The notes beneath the pieces are model-generated. The model worked only from the letters and a program-made list of their open reading frames with translations, was not told the origin of the DNA and made no database searches. From positions 1 to 8,695 of the forward strand of contig ONFK01000156.1 of NCBI GenBank assembly GCA_900317065.1: a DNA stretch of 8,695 nucleotides. Direction: 5' to 3'. The position numbers and the translations under genes are program-made. Positions 5,283-8,695 of the stretch are shown here, piece by piece. The first letter of the stretch is position 1, and each line of letters opens with the position of its first letter. The DNA is from an uncultured Bacteroidales bacterium. Lineage in GTDB: Bacteria > Bacteroidota > Bacteroidia > Bacteroidales > UBA932.

Positions 5283-6179
5283 CTACCACTTCTTCCCCTG
5301 GGTTTCGTTCCTGTAGGCCAGAGGAGTCTGGTCCGTGATCCGCTTGAACACCGTAAAGAAGTAGTCCGTGTTCTCGAAGCCCAGTTTGTAAGCGATTTCC
5401 TTGATTTCCGCGGAGCTGTTTGTGAGCAGTTCCTTCGCCTGGTCTATCTTGAGGTTCAGGATGTATTTTGCCGGCGAGAAACCGGTGTATTCCTTGAATG
5501 TCCTGCGGAAGGACGAATAGCTGATGAACAGCTGGTCGGCGAGATCCTTAGGGTCTATGGTGTAAAGCTGCTCGGAAACGAGCATCTTGGCTTTGGCTAT
5601 CATGCGGTCGGTATTGGAAAGCATGAAGCTCCGGTTCCTGCTGTGATAGTAGGCTGAGCCCAACAGCGAGCTCACGATGCCGGACAGGGCCTGCTGGAAA
5701 CCGGATTTCTGCGTTTCCGCTATGCTGATGGCCCTCGAATACGTGTCGAGAATGTCTTCGTGGAACGACACTTCGAGCACCGGCCTGTTCTTGCTGAAGA
5801 AGCCGTTGGCGACGAGGGTGTCCGCCTGCGAGCCCTTGAATCCTATCCAGTATTCCGTCCAGCCTGTTTCCTCGTCGGGCCTGTAGTTGTGCCATTCTCC
5901 CGGGAAAAGGATTATCATCGAACCGGCATTTACCTGAAGTTTGCGGTCCCTGCCCAGAGTGTCGCAGGAGAAGGTGCCTCGCCCGCTGGTGATGTAAAGC
6001 AGCTGGTATTCGTTCAGCACGCGTCCCCTGTCGGGAGAAAACAGGTATCTTGTGGGGTGGTTGGCGGGGGGATACGGGCTCCCAGCTTCAATATCCTGCC
6101 TGCCTACGGAATTCACCGCAAGCCCCCATTCGAGGTCGACGGGGTTAACGGCAAGGTATTTTAAGTGAATTGAGGTCAT
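5283..6179 (-). CDS. AraC-family transcriptional regulator, probable L-rhamnose regulator
   Basis: The 298-residue protein has an N-terminal cupin-like sensor (about residues 55-125, with YQLLYITSGRGTF and AGSMIILFPGEWHNYRPDE) and a C-terminal AraC-type double helix-turn-helix (about 192-290). The first recognition region reads LADQLFISYSSFRRTFKEYTGFSPAKYI; the second is IKEIAYKLGFENTDYFFTVFKRITDQTPLAYR, a clear match to the family signature. AraC proteins of this layout bind a sugar through the cupin domain and activate catabolic promoters through direct-repeat sites. It is divergent from rhaB across 81 bp, which strongly suggests control of the rhamnose operon. It is not an obvious orthologue of E. 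coli RhaR or RhaS, so I give no symbol. The effector (rhamnose or a derivative) is inferred from context. Confidence 0.85.
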   Translation of the reverse strand: MTSIHLKYLAVNPVDLEWGLAVNSVGRQDIEAGSPYPPANHPTRYLFSPDRGRVLNEYQLLYITSGRGTFSCDTLGRDRKLQVNAGSMIILFPGEWHNYRPDEETGWTEYWIGFKGSQADTLVANGFFSKNRPVLEVSFHEDILDTYSRAISIAETQKSGFQQALSGIVSSLLGSAYYHSRNRSFMLSNTDRMIAKAKMLVSEQLYTIDPKDLADQLFISYSSFRRTFKEYTGFSPAKYILNLKIDQAKELLTNSSAEIKEIAYKLGFENTDYFFTVFKRITDQTPLAYRNETQGKKW

Positions 6180-6183
6180 TTCT

Positions 6184-6211
6184 CAAAGTTTTGTTGTCGC
6201 ACTGCAAAGTT
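6184..6211. promoter_or_regulatory. Candidate AraC-type binding site: CAAAGTT direct repeats 21 bp apart
   Basis: CAAAGTT occurs at 6184-6190 and again at 6205-6211, starts 21 bp apart, i.e. two helical turns on the same face. AraC-family half-sites are often direct repeats of this spacing (as in araI). The pair lies between the regulator start and the rhaB promoter. The distal copy is also part of the regulator's own -7 box, so part of the similarity may reflect promoter sequence. Confidence 0.35.
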
Positions 6212-6212
6212 A
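6205..6212 (-). promoter_or_regulatory. -7 promoter element (TAACTTTG, minus strand) for the AraC-type regulator
   Basis: Read on the minus strand, this is TAACTTTG, identical to the box before the flippase-like gene. It lies 25 bp upstream of the ATG at 6179. No convincing -33 TTTG is seen. Binding of a regulator at the adjacent repeats would be placed to affect this promoter as well as that of rhaB. Confidence 0.45.
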
Positions 6213-6231
6213 AAAAACAATTTGGAATAGA

Positions 6232-6239
6232 TACCTTTG
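6232..6239 (+). promoter_or_regulatory. -7 promoter element (TACCTTTG) for rhaB-rhaI
   Basis: TACCTTTG fits TAnnTTTG and lies 21 bp before the rhaB ATG, giving a leader of roughly 12-17 nt. The -33 position lacks TTTG, as expected for a promoter that needs an activator. The leader is AT-rich with no Shine-Dalgarno sequence, which is usual in Bacteroidota. Confidence 0.5.
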
Positions 6240-6260
6240 AAAACTACATAATAATACATT

Positions 6261-7676
6261 ATGAACACAGATCACAAATTTCTTGCTTTCGATCTCGGCG
6301 CCACCAGCGGCCGTGCGATCGTAGGCGGTTTCGAGGATGGTAAATTCTCGATGGAGGAGATACATCGTTTCCCCAACGGCGTGCAGGAGAAGTGCGGCCG
6401 TTTCCATTGGAACACTGACGAACTTTTCGCTCATCTCAAGGCCGGTCTCAAGAGAGCGGCCGAACTTGGGTACAAGATTGAGTCCATCGGTATAGACACC
6501 TGGGGCGTCGATTTCGGTGCGATAGGTGCCGACGGATCCCTTCTGGAGTGGCCGAGGGCGTACAGGGACCCTTACACCGAGGGCATTCCCGAGGAGGTAT
6601 TCAACATCATCCCTCGCGAGGAACTGTATGGGGTGACCGGCATTCAGATAATGAATTTCAACACCATCTTCCAGCTCTATGCACAGAAGAAAGCCGGCTA
6701 CGACCCCCTGCTGTCCGCCGACAAGATACTGTTCATGCCGGATCTGCTTTCATACCTGCTGACCGGGAATATGGTCTGCGAATATACCGACGCTTCCACT
6801 TCGGGAATGATGAACCAGAACACCCGTCAGTTCGAGAAGCCTTTCCTGGAGCGGCTCGGCATCAACCCCGATATCCTGCCGCCTATCGTGCAGCCGGGGA
6901 CAAAAGTTGGAGTTCTGAAGAAGGAGATCGCTCAGGAGACAGGCATCGGCCAGGTTCCTGTCATTGCGGTGGCGGGCCACGATACAGCATCTGCAATTGC
7001 CGCGGTTCCTGCCGCAAATCCCCATTTCGCATATCTCAGCAGCGGCACCTGGAGCCTGATGGGTATCGAATCCCCCAAGCCCCTCATTTCCGATGAGACC
7101 TGCCGCCTCAATTTCACGAACGAGGGCGGTATCGAGGGCACCACGCGTTTCCTCAAGAACATCACCGGAATGTGGCTGCTGGAGCAGAGCCGCAAGTCCT
7201 GGGCGAAGGAAGGCCGTACATACACCTATCCCGAAATCGAGGCCATGGCCGGCGCCGCAGCCGGATTTACCGGGACCATCGATCCCGACGACCCCACCCT
7301 CGCGAATCCTTCCGACATGCCCACCGCCATCTGCGAACTTCTGCGCAAGGCCGGCAAGAGCGTTCCGGAGAACGATGCGGAGATGATACGCTGCATCTAC
7401 TGCAGCCTCGCCGCGAAGTACCACGAGGTGCTGGAGATCCTCCGCGCCCAGGCATCCTTCACCATCGACACCCTGCACGTGATCGGCGGTGGATCTGCAA
7501 ACGATACCATGAGCCGTCTGACAGCGGCCGCTACCGGAGTGAAGGTCGTAGCCGGTCCTACCGAAGCAACCGCCATCGGCAACCTGATGCTTCAGGCCAA
7601 GGCCGCAGGCATCGTCAAGGACCGCTGGCAGATGCGCGAAATCATTTCCAGAGAATTCAAAGTCAAAACATTCTAG
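6261..7676 (+). CDS. rhaB: L-rhamnulokinase
   Basis: The 471-residue protein is a FGGY-family kinase that phosphorylates L-rhamnulose to L-rhamnulose-1-phosphate with ATP in the cytoplasm, the second step of L-rhamnose catabolism. The N-terminal ATPase-fold strand FLAFDLGATSGRAIVG (7-22) is diagnostic for RhaB. The sugar-site region IGIDTWGVDFGAI follows near residues 77-89. The AGHDTASAIAAVPA motif holds the expected catalytic base Asp241. The second FGGY domain includes YLSSGTWSLMGIE and the ATP-site glycines HVIGGGSAND. Length is close to that of characterised rhamnulokinases. It is the first gene of the operon, divergent from an AraC-type regulator, and is followed 6 bp later by rhamnose isomerase. 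No frameshift or missing motif was seen. Confidence 0.95.
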   Translation: MNTDHKFLAFDLGATSGRAIVGGFEDGKFSMEEIHRFPNGVQEKCGRFHWNTDELFAHLKAGLKRAAELGYKIESIGIDTWGVDFGAIGADGSLLEWPRAYRDPYTEGIPEEVFNIIPREELYGVTGIQIMNFNTIFQLYAQKKAGYDPLLSADKILFMPDLLSYLLTGNMVCEYTDASTSGMMNQNTRQFEKPFLERLGINPDILPPIVQPGTKVGVLKKEIAQETGIGQVPVIAVAGHDTASAIAAVPAANPHFAYLSSGTWSLMGIESPKPLISDETCRLNFTNEGGIEGTTRFLKNITGMWLLEQSRKSWAKEGRTYTYPEIEAMAGAAAGFTGTIDPDDPTLANPSDMPTAICELLRKAGKSVPENDAEMIRCIYCSLAAKYHEVLEILRAQASFTIDTLHVIGGGSANDTMSRLTAAATGVKVVAGPTEATAIGNLMLQAKAAGIVKDRWQMREIISREFKVKTF

Positions 7677-7682
7677 AATAAT

Positions 7683-8695
7683 ATGAAAGAAGCAAACATC
7701 TTCAGCGCCTATGCTAATGCGAAAGAGCGCTATGCCGCCCTCGGTGTAGATACCGACAAGGCAATCGAACAGCTTGAGAAACAGCAGATCTCCCTTCATT
7801 GCTGGCAGACCGACGACGTCATCGGTTTCGAGAGCAAGGACGGCCTCTCCGGAGGTATCCAGACCACCGGCAATTATCCCGGACGCGCCCGCAACATCGA
7901 CGAGGTCCGTGCCGACCTCGAGTTCGTCAAGACCCTGCTTGCAGGTAACCATCGTGTCAATCTCCACGAGATTTACGGCGATTTCGGCGGCAAGTTCGTC
8001 GACCGCGACGAAGTCGGCGTCGAACATTTCCAGAGCTGGATCGACTGGGCCAAGGCCAACAACTTCAAACTCGACTTCAACTCGACTTCCTTCGGACATC
8101 CCAAGAGCGGGGACCTCAGCCTTTCCAACCCCGACAAGGGCATCCGCGAATTCTGGATCGAGCATACCAAGCGCTGCCGCAAGATCGCAGACGCGATGGG
8201 CAAGGCCCAGAACGACCCTTGTATCATGAATATCTGGGTGCATGACGGACAGAAGGACTTCACGGTCAACCGCAAGAAGTACCGCGAGATCCTCACCGAA
8301 TCGCTCGACGAGATTCTCAAGGAAGATCTTCCCGGCATGAAGAGCTGCGTCGAGGCCAAACTCTTCGGTATCGGTCTCGAGAGCTATACTGTAGGCTCCA
8401 TGGATTTCTTCGAGGGCTACTGCGCATCCCGCAAGGTCATCTACACCCTCGACACCGGCCACTACGAGCCCACCGAGAACGTTGCGGACAAGGTTTCCTC
8501 GCTGCTGCTCTATGTTCCCGAACTGATGCTCCACGTCAGCCGTCCCGTCCGCTGGGATTCCGACCACGTGACCATCATGAACGACATGACCCTCGACTTC
8601 TTCAAGGAGCTTGTCCGTGCAGACGGTCTGCATCGCGCACACGTCGGCCTCGACTACTTCGATGCTTCCATCAACCGCATCGGTGCATACATCAT
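7683..8695 (+). CDS. rhaA: L-rhamnose isomerase, N-terminal part (cut by window end)
   Basis: The frame from ATG 7683 stays open to the last base, giving 337 residues of a protein usually about 415-420 long; the stop lies outside. The enzyme converts L-rhamnose to L-rhamnulose and needs divalent metal, typically Mn2+. Early landmarks are ISLHCWQTDDVIGFE and GIQTTGNYPGRA. Metal-site residues of the family can be placed: Glu224 in VEAKLFGIG, Asp257 and His260 in TLDTGHY, His284 in LHVSRPVRWDSDH, Asp292 and Asp294 in the same block, and Asp324 in GLDYFDAS. All are present, so the enzyme is probably active. It lies 6 bp after rhaB and is surely cotranscribed. Codon choice is strongly C-ending (GAC, ATC, CTC, TTC), suggesting high expression. 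In Bacteroides the gene is often called rhaI. Confidence 0.95.
   Translation, partial: MKEANIFSAYANAKERYAALGVDTDKAIEQLEKQQISLHCWQTDDVIGFESKDGLSGGIQTTGNYPGRARNIDEVRADLEFVKTLLAGNHRVNLHEIYGDFGGKFVDRDEVGVEHFQSWIDWAKANNFKLDFNSTSFGHPKSGDLSLSNPDKGIREFWIEHTKRCRKIADAMGKAQNDPCIMNIWVHDGQKDFTVNRKKYREILTESLDEILKEDLPGMKSCVEAKLFGIGLESYTVGSMDFFEGYCASRKVIYTLDTGHYEPTENVADKVSSLLLYVPELMLHVSRPVRWDSDHVTIMNDMTLDFFKELVRADGLHRAHVGLDYFDASINRIGAYI

Noticed and set aside
5268..5300. Possible duplicated tRNA 3' end (attachment-site repeat) on the far side of the HNH gene
   Set aside because: I compared the bases around 5268-5300 with the tRNA T arm and acceptor and found no matching copy.
6750..8642. Very long minus-strand open frame (630 codons) opposite rhaB and rhaI
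   Set aside because: It lies antisense to two well-identified genes with strong C-ending codon bias, which removes stop codons from the opposite strand. Its translation is low-complexity and matches no family I know.
1..8695. CRISPR array, insertion sequence or phage genes
   Set aside because: No regularly spaced repeats, transposase, integrase or structural phage genes were seen on either strand.

Overview
The window looks like chromosomal DNA from a member of the Bacteroidota, probably Bacteroidales; the genus cannot be told. Three lines support this. TAnnTTTG-type -7 promoter elements stand in front of almost every transcription unit. Start codons lack recognisable Shine-Dalgarno sequences. 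The gene families (ComM/YifB, Bacteroidota-type PfkB kinases, an AraC-rhaB-rhaI cluster) fit the group. Most of the window is GC-rich, but two short blocks are clearly AT-richer and look acquired: the hicAB module (about 286-921) and an HNH gene (about 4905-5280).

Layout. At 1-285 is the 3' end of a YifB/ComM-type AAA+ ATPase. At 320-921 is a complete type II HicA/HicB toxin-antitoxin pair with a 4-nt ATGA overlap, its own TTTG-N20-TAnnTTTG promoter and almost no leader. At 940-1866 is a PfkB carbohydrate kinase. It converges, with an 8-bp 3' overlap, on a minus-strand operon (3762 down to 1859) of an adenosine-kinase-like PfkB protein, a small uncharacterised protein and a COG2426/PF06695 small membrane protein. 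At 3828-4790, divergent from that operon, is a flippase-like (LPG_synthase_TM/UPF0104) membrane protein with a probable GTG start. It is followed by a tRNA-Arg(UCU) gene at 4831-4904 with its own -7 box and a GC-rich hairpin in its leader. A small HNH protein (5267-4902) ends exactly in the last three bases of the tRNA. It lies 15 bp after an AraC-family regulator (6179-5283), which is divergent from rhaB (6261-7676) and a truncated rhaI/rhaA (7683 to the window end).

Function. The right end is the start of an L-rhamnose catabolic operon: isomerase (rhamnose to rhamnulose), kinase (rhamnulose to rhamnulose-1-phosphate), and a divergent AraC-type regulator that probably senses the sugar. The 81-bp divergent region holds opposed -7 elements and two CAAAGTT direct repeats exactly 21 bp apart. 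The left and middle parts are mostly housekeeping genes interrupted by a TA module and, at the tRNA, a single HNH gene.

I see no CRISPR array, no insertion sequence and no clearly new multi-gene system. The most unusual items are the HNH gene whose stop codon coincides with a G-U closing pair of the tRNA, the apparently leaderless promoters (hicA, pfkB, flippase), and a flippase-like protein that appears to lack a conserved loop. No stretch over 300 bp is without a gene.
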